A DNA stretch of 64,000 bases from Opitutia bacterium. Lineage in GTDB: Bacteria > Verrucomicrobiota > Verrucomicrobiia > Opitutales > UBA953. A model generated the notes under the pieces. It was not told where the DNA came from and searched no databases. It saw only the letters and a list, made by a program, of their open reading frames with translations. A program made the position numbers and the translations under genes. The number at the start of each line of letters is the position of its first letter. Position 1 is the first letter of the stretch. The stretch is from assembly GCA_947470855.1 (NCBI GenBank), contig CANIUQ010000003.1, positions 38,888 through 102,887 on the forward strand, written 5' to 3'. Positions 51,454 through 60,189 of the stretch are shown piece by piece.

Positions 51454-52842
51454 ATGCCATCGCAAGAAGAACTAAGAAAAAAATTGCTCGAGCCTCCTCT
51501 TTTTGCGGAAAAAATTTGGAAACTCTCACCTGAGCCTTGGCCCATCACTGAAGCTCAACTGAAGAGCTTAAAACTTATCGGCCAAGCTTGTTTAAGTTAT
51601 CACCGAGCTTTGGAACGTCTTTACGTTCGATCCTTTACCGATAAGAAAATCTTACGTAATCGCGATGTACACGCACGTTGGGTTGCCGATTATCTGGATC
51701 GCTACAAGCCCCAAGGCCTAGTTGAACACGGCCGACACCGCGCTATCAAGGGCCAGTGTCCCGTCGTTCTTCGACCCGACTTGCTCATCACCGATCAAGG
51801 CTTCACTCTCACCGAGTTAGATAGTGTGCCTGGCGGGGTTGGTCTGACTGCCTATCTCAATGAGGTTTATGCCGAAGATTACCCTCAAGTCATCGGTGGA
51901 ACCCAAATACCCGAGCGCTTTTTCCAAGCACTCAATCGTTTAACGCCACTTCAGCGCTTTCCGCTGGTGGCCATTGTCGTGAGTGAAGAATCTGCCACTT
52001 ACCGTCCGGAGTTCGAGTGGTTGGGCGAAAAACTTCGCTCACTTGGACACGATGTCCACGTCATCGATCCATCGCAGATTATGCAAATGGGCGAAGAGTG
52101 TTATATCCCCGTTGATGGTGCGCCGCGCAAAGTCGATTTAGTTTATCGTTTCTTTGAATTGTTTGATTTGGCTAATGTGAAGAGTGCCGATGGGATTTTT
52201 AATAGCGTCGAAGCCGGGAAACTGGTGCTCACGCCTCCCATGAAAGCTTTCCAAGAGGAAAAACTAGGACTGGCTCTCCTACACCACCCTATCCTTTCCG
52301 AATTCTGGAAAGAAAATCTGCCAGAAGATCATTACGAGGTGCTTTTTCGTTTAGTGCCCAAGACCTGGATTATGGAGCGTACCGATTTGCCACCGACCGC
52401 CGTACTCTTTGCTCCGCCCGTCAATGGCCGTCCGATTCGTGAATGGGACGAATTAGCCGAAGCCTCACAGCGAGAACGCCATTTCATCATCAAGGCCAGT
52501 GGCTTCCATGAAACCGCCTGGGGAGCACGCAGTGTAACACTCGGTAGCGATGTTTCACGTGAGGAATGGATTGAAGCCATCGATAACGCTCTCGATCCAG
52601 AGAACGAAACCTTCCACATTTTACAGGAGTATCATAAACCATCCCGACTCACGCATCCGGTTTATGCCAGCGATGGTTCGATTACTCAAGCTGAGGGTCG
52701 AGTGCGACTTTGCCCCTATTATTTTGTCGATGGCGATACTGTCGAAATCAGCGGCATTCTCTCCACCTTTTGTCCAGCGGATAAGAAGATTATCCATGGC
52801 ATGAAAGACGCTGCTTTACTGCCTTGTCATCGTATTTCTTGA
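51454..52842 (+). CDS. ATP-grasp-like protein of unknown function
   Basis: RPDLLITDQGFTLTELDSVPGGVGLTAYLNEVY; FIIKASGFHETAWGARSVTLG; FHILQEYHKPSRL; EGRVRLCPYYFVDGDTVEISGILST. Confidence 0.6.
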   Translation: MPSQEELRKKLLEPPLFAEKIWKLSPEPWPITEAQLKSLKLIGQACLSYHRALERLYVRSFTDKKILRNRDVHARWVADYLDRYKPQGLVEHGRHRAIKGQCPVVLRPDLLITDQGFTLTELDSVPGGVGLTAYLNEVYAEDYPQVIGGTQIPERFFQALNRLTPLQRFPLVAIVVSEESATYRPEFEWLGEKLRSLGHDVHVIDPSQIMQMGEECYIPVDGAPRKVDLVYRFFELFDLANVKSADGIFNSVEAGKLVLTPPMKAFQEEKLGLALLHHPILSEFWKENLPEDHYEVLFRLVPKTWIMERTDLPPTAVLFAPPVNGRPIREWDELAEASQRERHFIIKASGFHETAWGARSVTLGSDVSREEWIEAIDNALDPENETFHILQEYHKPSRLTHPVYASDGSITQAEGRVRLCPYYFVDGDTVEISGILSTFCPADKKIIHGMKDAALLPCHRIS

Positions 52843-52899
52843 AAAGCAAAAGCGAGTGACGCCTTGCTATCACTGCCTTTTGACGCATAAGTTTTCCCT

Positions 52900-54966
52900 A
52901 TGCGTTTCTGGGTTTTGTTTCTAATAGCACTAACCAATCTCACAACGGATTGTTTGGCTGCCGCTCGCACTCAGGTTGACTTGGTTAATCTGACGCCTGA
53001 AATCGAGCCCAAGAAAAAAATTCTCATCGGCGTGCGTTTTCGCTGCGACCCTAGTTTTCATATTTACTGGAAAGTACCTGGTGATGCAGGCCAACCCCCT
53101 TCCATTACTTGGCGTGAGAAAGCTGGATCATCCATCAGTGATTTTCTTTTCCCAGGCCCGACTCTCTACAATCAAAAAGGTATCATCAGTTTTATCCACA
53201 GCGAGGAATCTCTTTTTCTTCTCGAAGTAACCCCTCCCGCCGAGGCTAAAGGAGTTCTTAATCTCAAAGCTAAAGTGGAATGGCTCGAGTGCAATGAAGC
53301 GGGCTGCTATCCTCAAGAAAAGGAAGTCGCGTTATCTTTAAAGATCGGAGAAAAAAATGAGGCCCTCTCGTTTGATTCGCGAAAGTACCCAGATTTACAA
53401 TCTGTGTTGAGTGCCGAAATCATCGATTCGACCAATCAATCCGAATCACAGAATTTAGTCGTTTCACCACCCGCTCCAATAAACCCTGAAGAAAGAAGAA
53501 CCTATTCTTCTATCTGGTTTCCTGAGCGTAACTTCATCACCGCCAGTGCCGTCGACCAACAAAGCCAACAAGGATTCAATAAAGTGTTCAGTTTGAACGA
53601 CGCACCCGAGAAACTTGAAGCCGGTCCACTCTCCTTTATCACTCAAAGTAGCGATGGCACCTTTGTGCGAATAGTCGTAAAAAAGACGACCATAGCACCT
53701 GCCTCAGCTTCAACGAAAAAGCCCAAAGAGAGTCATTCTTTAACTTGGCAACCTTGGTCGCTAGAGTCACAAAATCGTGCACTCAACGACGGAAAAATTG
53801 TTTATATCGATTTTACCGCTCGCTGGTGTGCGACCTGCCAAGTGAATAAGCGCGTCTATACACAAGAAGATGTCCAAAATGCTCTTCTCACTCAATCAGT
53901 CGTTTTACTGAAAGCCGATTGGACCAAAAAAGATGCCGCGATTGCCGCTGAATTAAAAAAATACGGTCGGCAAGGTATTCCCCTAAATGTCTTTCTGAAG
54001 AAAGATCAGGCACCTGTCATCCTTTCCGAGGTTTTGACTGGATCCGAGGTCCTACAAGGTCTCGAAGCGATTACCACGCAAAAACCCCACCTTCTCCCGA
54101 CCACCAATCATTCTTTTTTCTTTTGGCTTAGTTTAGCTTTTCTTGGCGGTGCTATCCTCAATTTAATGCCCTGTGTCTTTCCCATGATAGGAATTAAAGT
54201 TCTGAGTATTGCCCAACAATCACGAGCAGAACCTTCAACCGTTATTCTATTGGGATTAAGTTATACGGCAGGTGTTGTCGTCAGTTTTCTTGGCTTAGCA
54301 GCCATCATTTTGGGACTCAAAGCAGGTGGCAGTTCGATTGGCTGGGGTTTCCAAATGCAGTCTCCAGGTTTTGTACTCGGTACCTCTATCTTGATGGTCA
54401 CGCTCGGACTAAGTTTACTCGGTTTGTTTGAAATCGGCACCTCACTTGCCGGTAAAGCAGGCCAAGTGGACCAATCTCAAAGTTTAGGGGGTTCTTTTTT
54501 ATCTGGAGTTTTAGCCACGGCAGTAGCCACACCCTGTACAGCTCCTGGTTTGGGTGCAGCGCTTGGCTTTGCTCTCGATGAAAATCGCTCAGGGTCAGAA
54601 ACCTTTATACTTTTTAGCGTTATCGGGCTAGGCTTGGCGTCTCCCTACCTTCTCTTCTCCCTCTTCCCCCAACTGGCTCGCTTCCTACCCGCACCAGGAC
54701 AATGGATGATTCACCTTAAGCGTATCCTTGCCTTACCGCTCTTTGCTTATGCGATTTATTTACTCTGGGTCTTAAACGGACTCTCCGAAAAGTCGCTCAA
54801 TCTAACCCAAGTCTCGGTAGGGTTTATTTTCATTACCAGTGCTTGTTGGATTTGGGGACGTTGGACAGCACCTCACTATTCAACACTCACACGATGGATT
54901 GCTGCAACATTTTCGGTCACAATCTTTGTCACTTCAGTTTACTTCCTGTTCGCTAGTTTAACTTAA
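52900..54966 (+). CDS. Thiol:disulfide interchange protein DsbD-like, permuted domain order
   Basis: DsbD alpha-like FRCDPSFHIYWKVPGDAGQPPSITW; thioredoxin motif DFTARWCATCQVNKRVY; then TM domain with NLMPCVFPMIGIKVLS and VATPCTAPGLGAALGFAL; no C-terminal thioredoxin. Confidence 0.9.
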   Translation: MRFWVLFLIALTNLTTDCLAAARTQVDLVNLTPEIEPKKKILIGVRFRCDPSFHIYWKVPGDAGQPPSITWREKAGSSISDFLFPGPTLYNQKGIISFIHSEESLFLLEVTPPAEAKGVLNLKAKVEWLECNEAGCYPQEKEVALSLKIGEKNEALSFDSRKYPDLQSVLSAEIIDSTNQSESQNLVVSPPAPINPEERRTYSSIWFPERNFITASAVDQQSQQGFNKVFSLNDAPEKLEAGPLSFITQSSDGTFVRIVVKKTTIAPASASTKKPKESHSLTWQPWSLESQNRALNDGKIVYIDFTARWCATCQVNKRVYTQEDVQNALLTQSVVLLKADWTKKDAAIAAELKKYGRQGIPLNVFLKKDQAPVILSEVLTGSEVLQGLEAITTQKPHLLPTTNHSFFFWLSLAFLGGAILNLMPCVFPMIGIKVLSIAQQSRAEPSTVILLGLSYTAGVVVSFLGLAAIILGLKAGGSSIGWGFQMQSPGFVLGTSILMVTLGLSLLGLFEIGTSLAGKAGQVDQSQSLGGSFLSGVLATAVATPCTAPGLGAALGFALDENRSGSETFILFSVIGLGLASPYLLFSLFPQLARFLPAPGQWMIHLKRILALPLFAYAIYLLWVLNGLSEKSLNLTQVSVGFIFITSACWIWGRWTAPHYSTLTRWIAATFSVTIFVTSVYFLFASLT

Positions 54967-54981
54967 AACAAGAAATAAAAA

Positions 54982-55004
54982 AGCCCGCGTTAGCGGGCTT
55001 CTTG
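54982..55004. terminator. Bidirectional Rho-independent terminator between dsbD-like and ompA-like genes
   Basis: AGCCCGC-GTTA-GCGGGCT, with A-rich sequence on the left and T-rich on the right. Confidence 0.85.
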
Positions 55005-55021
55005 TTTAATGAGAGAATCGA

Positions 55022-55606
55022 TTAGAGACTCGTGACCGGAGCAGGAGCAGCTTCAGGCGCAGACGAAGCAGACTTGCTTGCACCACCAGAAATGGGTCCG
55101 GAATAATTCGCATCAACGACAATCGCTTTACGATCCTTCGCACCAGAATCACGACCCGAAGCCGAGTGGTCAGCCTGTTGCTCACCTAGAGCCAAAACTT
55201 CGATGTTACCTTGGCTACTACCAAGTTTAACTAAATATTCGCGGACAGATTGAGCACGACGATCCGAGAGACCTAAGTTATATTCTTCAGTACCAAAATG
55301 GTCGGTGTATCCAGCGATGATTAGCTTGGTGTTAGAGGCACGTCCCGCAATGGCATCGAGTTTTGCACGCTCATTCGATTCTACGGTGTATTTATCAAAA
55401 CCAAAATAAACGGTAGTGAGAATCGCTTCAGGAGGAATATTACCACTGCGAATGGCTTCAGCCATGGCACTGAAACCAGAGCCACGCATTTCCAAACCAC
55501 CTGCACCAGCTAAACCTTCACCGTCAGAACCAGAAGGTAATTTAGAGGGGCCACAACCGACGAGAAGAGCCGCAGGTAAAAGGATTAAGAAGAAACGTTT
55601 CATCAT
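55022..55606 (-). CDS. OmpA/Pal family lipoprotein
   Basis: Lipobox LLVGCGPSK; VYFGFDKYTVESNERAKLDAIAGRASNTKLIIAGYTDHFGTEEYNLGLSDRRAQSVREYLVKLG. Confidence 0.92.
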   Translation of the reverse strand: MMKRFFLILLPAALLVGCGPSKLPSGSDGEGLAGAGGLEMRGSGFSAMAEAIRSGNIPPEAILTTVYFGFDKYTVESNERAKLDAIAGRASNTKLIIAGYTDHFGTEEYNLGLSDRRAQSVREYLVKLGSSQGNIEVLALGEQQADHSASGRDSGAKDRKAIVVDANYSGPISGGASKSASSAPEAAPAPVTSL

Positions 55607-55654
55607 AGGGGCAATAAATGTATAGTTCTTTGATTCGGCAAGCCTCGACTCAAC

Positions 55655-56812
55655 CTAGTAACGCGGCACTTGTGGGTCGATTTTGAGAGACCAAGCATCG
55701 ATACCCCCCTTGACGTTAGTGGCCATTTTATAGCCTTTGCTGCGTAAAAATTGGGTTACACGCAGGCTTCTACCTCCGTGGTGGCAGTGCACCAAAAGGG
55801 GTCGATTTTTTGGAATTTCAGACAGTCTTTCGGGCACGGATGCCATCGGAATGAGTTTGGCATGGGCTATCCGACAATGGGCATACTCATCCGGTTCCCG
55901 TACATCGATAAGCAAAGGGGGGTTATCCGATTGTAAAAGATCGCGTGCTTCTTCTACAGATACTTCAAGAGGGACATCATTCATCATCGGTGCAGGACAA
56001 ATCGTGGGTTGATAGAGTTCACTTCGGATTGATTGAATCGTAGGATTAGAACCACAAAGGGGACAGTGAACATCAGGTTTAATTTGTAAAACTTTAGCCG
56101 TGCCTCCTGCAACATCGACTATTTGCAGGCGAGACTGAGTGCGTTGCCCTAACACAATCGCTAAGGCCTCGGACGCCATCCATGATCCTATCACCCCACA
56201 AGTAGCACCGAAAACACCGCTCTCCGCACAGGTTGGAACTGAGGCTGGGTCAGGCATCATCGGATAGACACAGCGATAACACCCACACTTTGGTAAAAAA
56301 ACTCCAACCTGCCCCTCATGACGCAGGATACTGCCATGAACGAGAGGCTTTTGGGCCAAAACACAAGCATCGGCAATGAGGTAACGCGTCGCAAAATTGT
56401 CCGTGCCGTCTAAAACTAAATCATAGCGCGATAATAATTCAGAAATTGTTACGGGCTTAGCACCCTCTGGATGTAGAGCGATACGAATACCAGGATTAAT
56501 TTCCGATAACGCTTCAGCTGCAGAGATTGTTTTAGGTAAACCTAAGGTATCAAAGCCATGTAAGATTTGTCGATGTAAGTTACTTAACTCAACCTCATCC
56601 GGATCTGCGACGCCAAGAGTCATTACCCCCGCAGCCGCCAAATACATGGCTGCAGGCGAACCAAGCCCACCCGCACCAACAACGAGTATTCTCGCCGATT
56701 TAATTTTCAGTTGGCCTACCTCACCTACCCCAGGAATGCGCATCTGGCGGCCATAAAGCGTACGTTCGTGCTCTCCAAGGTGACTCTCCATACCTCCATA
56801 CACAGCAACCAA
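55655..56812 (-). CDS. moeB: Molybdopterin-synthase adenylyltransferase MoeB/ThiF with C-terminal rhodanese domain
   Basis: YGRQMRIPGVGEVGQLKIKSARILVVGAGGLGSPAAMYLAAAGV; LIDVREPDEYAHCRIAHAKLIPM...LLVHCHHGGRS. Confidence 0.93.
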   Translation of the reverse strand: MVAVYGGMESHLGEHERTLYGRQMRIPGVGEVGQLKIKSARILVVGAGGLGSPAAMYLAAAGVMTLGVADPDEVELSNLHRQILHGFDTLGLPKTISAAEALSEINPGIRIALHPEGAKPVTISELLSRYDLVLDGTDNFATRYLIADACVLAQKPLVHGSILRHEGQVGVFLPKCGCYRCVYPMMPDPASVPTCAESGVFGATCGVIGSWMASEALAIVLGQRTQSRLQIVDVAGGTAKVLQIKPDVHCPLCGSNPTIQSIRSELYQPTICPAPMMNDVPLEVSVEEARDLLQSDNPPLLIDVREPDEYAHCRIAHAKLIPMASVPERLSEIPKNRPLLVHCHHGGRSLRVTQFLRSKGYKMATNVKGGIDAWSLKIDPQVPRY

Positions 56813-56868
56813 CCGTCAGTGTCAAACCCCCGACAACAATTAAAGCAGAGATTGAAAAACCAACCTGA

Positions 56869-57327
56869 ATGGCACAGGGTCTGGCCGTGGCATCCATCTT
56901 TCTTGGCATCGATTATGGCACCAAACGTGTGGGACTAAGCCACGGCGATGAACTGGGCTTTGCCTTCCCCCTTCCCGCAGCCACCGCCGAAGATGCAGAA
57001 CAGCGCTTCCTTCAAATCGCTCAAGAAATTAAACGACTGAAAGTGACGCACCTCGTTCTGGGCTACCCCCTTTCATTAGAAGGAGAAAAAACCAAACGAT
57101 GTTTGGAAGTCGATGCGTTTGCTGAAGAACTTAAAAAACGTTTTCACTTACCCATCGCATTCATCGATGAAGGGCTCACGAGCCAAGCTGCCGACGATTT
57201 ATCTAAAATAAAAAAACCTAAATCAATCCAGGAGCGCCAAGCCCAAGCCAAAACGGGCGAACGCGATTCTCGTGCGGCCACCGTTTTACTGCAAGATTAC
57301 CTCAATAGCCGAGGATGGGGTGCGTAA
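56869..57327 (+). CDS. ruvX: Holliday junction resolvase-like RuvX/YqgF
   Basis: IFLGIDYGTKRVGLSHGDE; LVLGYPLSLEG; IAFIDEGLTSQAA. Confidence 0.93.
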   Translation: MAQGLAVASIFLGIDYGTKRVGLSHGDELGFAFPLPAATAEDAEQRFLQIAQEIKRLKVTHLVLGYPLSLEGEKTKRCLEVDAFAEELKKRFHLPIAFIDEGLTSQAADDLSKIKKPKSIQERQAQAKTGERDSRAATVLLQDYLNSRGWGA

Positions 57328-57328
57328 C

Positions 57329-58135
57329 ATGGGTAAAAAACAAAAACGAACCGATTTATCTCCTGAACGTTTTCTCGTCACCGTGGCTTACGATGGAACG
57401 GATTATATGGGTTGGCAGATTCAGAACGACGTTCGTACCGTCCAAGGTGAAGTCGAAGCCCGCTTAAGTCGTATCTTTAAAAAAGAAATCACCGTACAAT
57501 CCAGCGGACGCACCGATGCCGGCGTCCACAGCGAAGGACAATGTTTTCACTTCGATGCCTTTTGGCCTCACCCTACTGCTCGTTTAGTTGATGCGATGAA
57601 CACCGGTGATCAAGCGGGTTTACTCATCACCAAAATTCAGCGTGTGCATGGTCAATTTCACGCCCGCTATTCATCGATCGGCAAGCGCTACCGTTACGAA
57701 ATTAATATTGGCTACTGTAAACCGTGGGAGTCTCGCTATTGCCTCGGACGAGACTGGGATAATCTGGACGTTAAAGCCATGCAAAAGGCCGCCAAGTTAC
57801 TTTTAGGGAAACATGATTTCCGTGCTTTTGGTGCGAGCCATAGTCAAGGGATGGAAAATGAACATCCCGTAAAAGATCTTCGACGATTAGAAGTTAAACA
57901 GCGTAGTAAACGCATTACCATTACCACCGAAGCCAATGGTTATCTTTACAAGATGGTTCGACGCTTAGTGGGTGGACTCATTCGTGTCGGCGAAGGCAAG
58001 ATGCCCCCCGAACGCTTAGTCGCTTATCGCGAAGAGAAAAAAATTACTGCGGAGATTCCAACAGCTCCCGCCCGCGGACTCTTTATGGAAAAAGTTTTCT
58101 ACGATCGCAAATCGATGCGTCGAAAAAAAACTTAA
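57329..58135 (+). CDS. truA: tRNA pseudouridine(38-40) synthase
   Basis: VTVAYDGTDYMGWQIQNDVRTVQGEVEARL; QSSGRTDAGVHSEGQCFHFD; YLYKMVRRLVGGLI. Confidence 0.96.
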   Translation: MGKKQKRTDLSPERFLVTVAYDGTDYMGWQIQNDVRTVQGEVEARLSRIFKKEITVQSSGRTDAGVHSEGQCFHFDAFWPHPTARLVDAMNTGDQAGLLITKIQRVHGQFHARYSSIGKRYRYEINIGYCKPWESRYCLGRDWDNLDVKAMQKAAKLLLGKHDFRAFGASHSQGMENEHPVKDLRRLEVKQRSKRITITTEANGYLYKMVRRLVGGLIRVGEGKMPPERLVAYREEKKITAEIPTAPARGLFMEKVFYDRKSMRRKKT

Positions 58136-58407
58136 ACCTTCAGTCCTAATTCCTGGCAGACCTGAGTATTCTTTTTTACTTTTGCGATAAACTCATCCAC
58201 CGAGAAGTCAGCGACGATAAAATCGCCATAACAAAATGAGGGACATTTGGATTGTCCCGTGGTGGCTACCAGTTGACGCATTTGATGCATGTCCGCGATG
58301 ACATCTTTAATGTCACACTTTACCCCTTGTTGGGCGAAGAATTCCAAAGCCTGAGTACACCAAGGGCAGCCAGGTTTCACGTAAAGAATCGGCAGAGTTT
58401 TTACCAT
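58132..58407 (-). CDS. Glutaredoxin family protein
   Basis: PILYVKPGCPWCTQALEFFAQQGV. Confidence 0.88.
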   Translation of the reverse strand: MVKTLPILYVKPGCPWCTQALEFFAQQGVKCDIKDVIADMHQMRQLVATTGQSKCPSFCYGDFIVADFSVDEFIAKVKKNTQVCQELGLKV

Positions 58408-58516
58408 AGATTCACTTATCGTAATCTTTTTCGAGTCTATGGCAACACCCCCGAATATAAACGCACCTTTTTCTTTCCACCGAGTCCGTTTTGGTATTAA
58501 AGATAAAGCATCGGAG

Positions 58517-58592
58517 GGGCCTATAGCTCAATGGTTAGAGCAGAGAACTCATAATTCTTTGGTTCCCGGTTCAAATCCGGGTGGGCCCACCA
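58517..58592 (+). tRNA. tRNA with anticodon CAT (Met or lysidine-modified Ile2), CCA encoded
   Basis: GGGCCTA/TGGGCCC acceptor, GCTC...GAGC D-stem, GAGAA-CTCATAA-TTCTT anticodon arm, CCCGG-TTCAAAT-CCGGG T-arm, ACCA end. Confidence 0.95.
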
Positions 58593-58595
58593 CTT

Positions 58596-59414
58596 TTAAG
58601 GCACTTTCGACTTCTTTAATTTTAAAAAGCGATAGCTGAGGGTACCCGAAACAGCATCGCGATAAAGTCTCGAACCTTTGACACCAGCAAAATCGAAAGC
58701 CAAAGGATGCAAGAATTTAGGTAAACTTTGGGTGACCATAGTCTGATAACGCTCGGTGTTTAACTCCATCCCGCGGACAACTTCAGGGTTAATCAACCGC
58801 ATGGAATCGACGCGTAAAGCCGAAGTGTGAAAAAGATCATTCATCCACTCCTCTTCTCCAGAGGGATAACGTAAATCAGCATACAAAAAGCATCCCTCTG
58901 GTTTCAAAACCCGCGAAACTTCTCTCAGAAACCGAGCAAAATCAGGATAGCAATGCGAGGCCTCCACATTGATAACCACATCAAAAGTTTCATCAGCAAA
59001 AGGCAAAGCCATGGCATCGCCTTGCTGAAACTTTAAGTTGGGAAGGATATGCTTTTTTTGACTATAGGCAACGGCTTCAGCATTGAGATCCATCGCAATG
59101 TATTGTTGAGGATGGAAAGTGCGAGTGAGGTAAGAAGCCCCTCCGCCATGACCACCGCTGACTTCCAAAATCTTCTTACCCGACAAAGAAGCGTGGCTAG
59201 CGACAAAATGGTATAACTGGATGTTGGGACGGTTTCTCTCATCCTCAGGGGCCAAGGGAATTCTCAGAGGTGGATTGGTTTCAAAAGCATAATTCAGAAA
59301 ATCGATTCCCTGGGCACGCACCCGACGCGTAAAAAAAGGATACCACCAAGCCCACAACTTTTGTCGCCAATAGGGTCGGGCTAAAATGGATTCAATCAAT
59401 GCCATCAATGCCAA
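58596..59414 (-). CDS. Class I SAM-dependent methyltransferase
   Basis: KILEVSGGHGGGASYLTRTFHPQQYIAMDLNAEAV; FQQGDAMALPFADETFDVVINVEASHCYPDFARFLREVSRVLKPEG. Confidence 0.9.
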   Translation of the reverse strand: MALMALIESILARPYWRQKLWAWWYPFFTRRVRAQGIDFLNYAFETNPPLRIPLAPEDERNRPNIQLYHFVASHASLSGKKILEVSGGHGGGASYLTRTFHPQQYIAMDLNAEAVAYSQKKHILPNLKFQQGDAMALPFADETFDVVINVEASHCYPDFARFLREVSRVLKPEGCFLYADLRYPSGEEEWMNDLFHTSALRVDSMRLINPEVVRGMELNTERYQTMVTQSLPKFLHPLAFDFAGVKGSRLYRDAVSGTLSYRFLKLKKSKVP

Positions 59415-60133
59415 ATCCCCTGTTCGATAAGTTCACGCGTGGCAGCCTCAGCCCATCCTCGATTAGCCACGGGACTGGCGGGACTGGGATGCAAAATACG
59501 CCCAAACTTTAAATTCATTCCTTGCAAAGCTTCACGGGCACGAGTCTTAGCATAACCACCGACACCGACGACGGTTTTAATCCCTAAAGTTTGCACCAGC
59601 TCTTGTAGGTAAAGATCGCACTCACGGTTCACCACTTGAATTGCCTGAGCTGGCAATTCCTCGGGCACAACATTTCGACCCAACTTCGTATTTTCTAAAA
59701 AAAGCAAAGGGTTGTAGTTATGAACCCAGTGTTCTCGAAAGAAATTTTCAGGCGTACCAAAACGATCACGAAACAATCCCCATAAACGTCGTCCACTCAC
59801 TTCCGAACGATGACAGGCAAAACCAGTTACTTTTTTTCGGGGGTGCTCGCGATCGGGCCGACCAACTGACATCTCTAACCCTAACCAGTCCCGTACCGCC
59901 GCCACTTCGCCAAAAGGTATACCCGTTTGAGCCATGCCAAAGGGCCCTGGATTCATGCCTAAAAATAAAACACGCTTAGAGCCCAAGGGTGCATAGCGAC
60001 TTAAATAGGCCTCATGCGGAGCCCATGCGTATTCCAATGGACTGTAGACATAATCAGCAGGCGAAGAAAATTGAATTCCCCGAAGACTTTCTCGTAACTG
60101 GAGCGTTGCTTGAATGATGCGTGTGGAGGCCAC
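59405..60133 (-). CDS. SMUG-type uracil-DNA glycosylase family
   Basis: VLFLGMNPGPFGMAQTGIPFGEVAAVRDWLGLE; VVGVGGYAKTRAREAL; LHPSPASPVANRGWAE. Confidence 0.92.
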   Translation of the reverse strand: MASTRIIQATLQLRESLRGIQFSSPADYVYSPLEYAWAPHEAYLSRYAPLGSKRVLFLGMNPGPFGMAQTGIPFGEVAAVRDWLGLEMSVGRPDREHPRKKVTGFACHRSEVSGRRLWGLFRDRFGTPENFFREHWVHNYNPLLFLENTKLGRNVVPEELPAQAIQVVNRECDLYLQELVQTLGIKTVVGVGGYAKTRAREALQGMNLKFGRILHPSPASPVANRGWAEAATRELIEQGIWH

Positions 60134-60189
60134 ACCTCATCTCAGGGCAAATCACCAAGCGGGTCGAGCCGGAAGGCGTCTGACTTACG

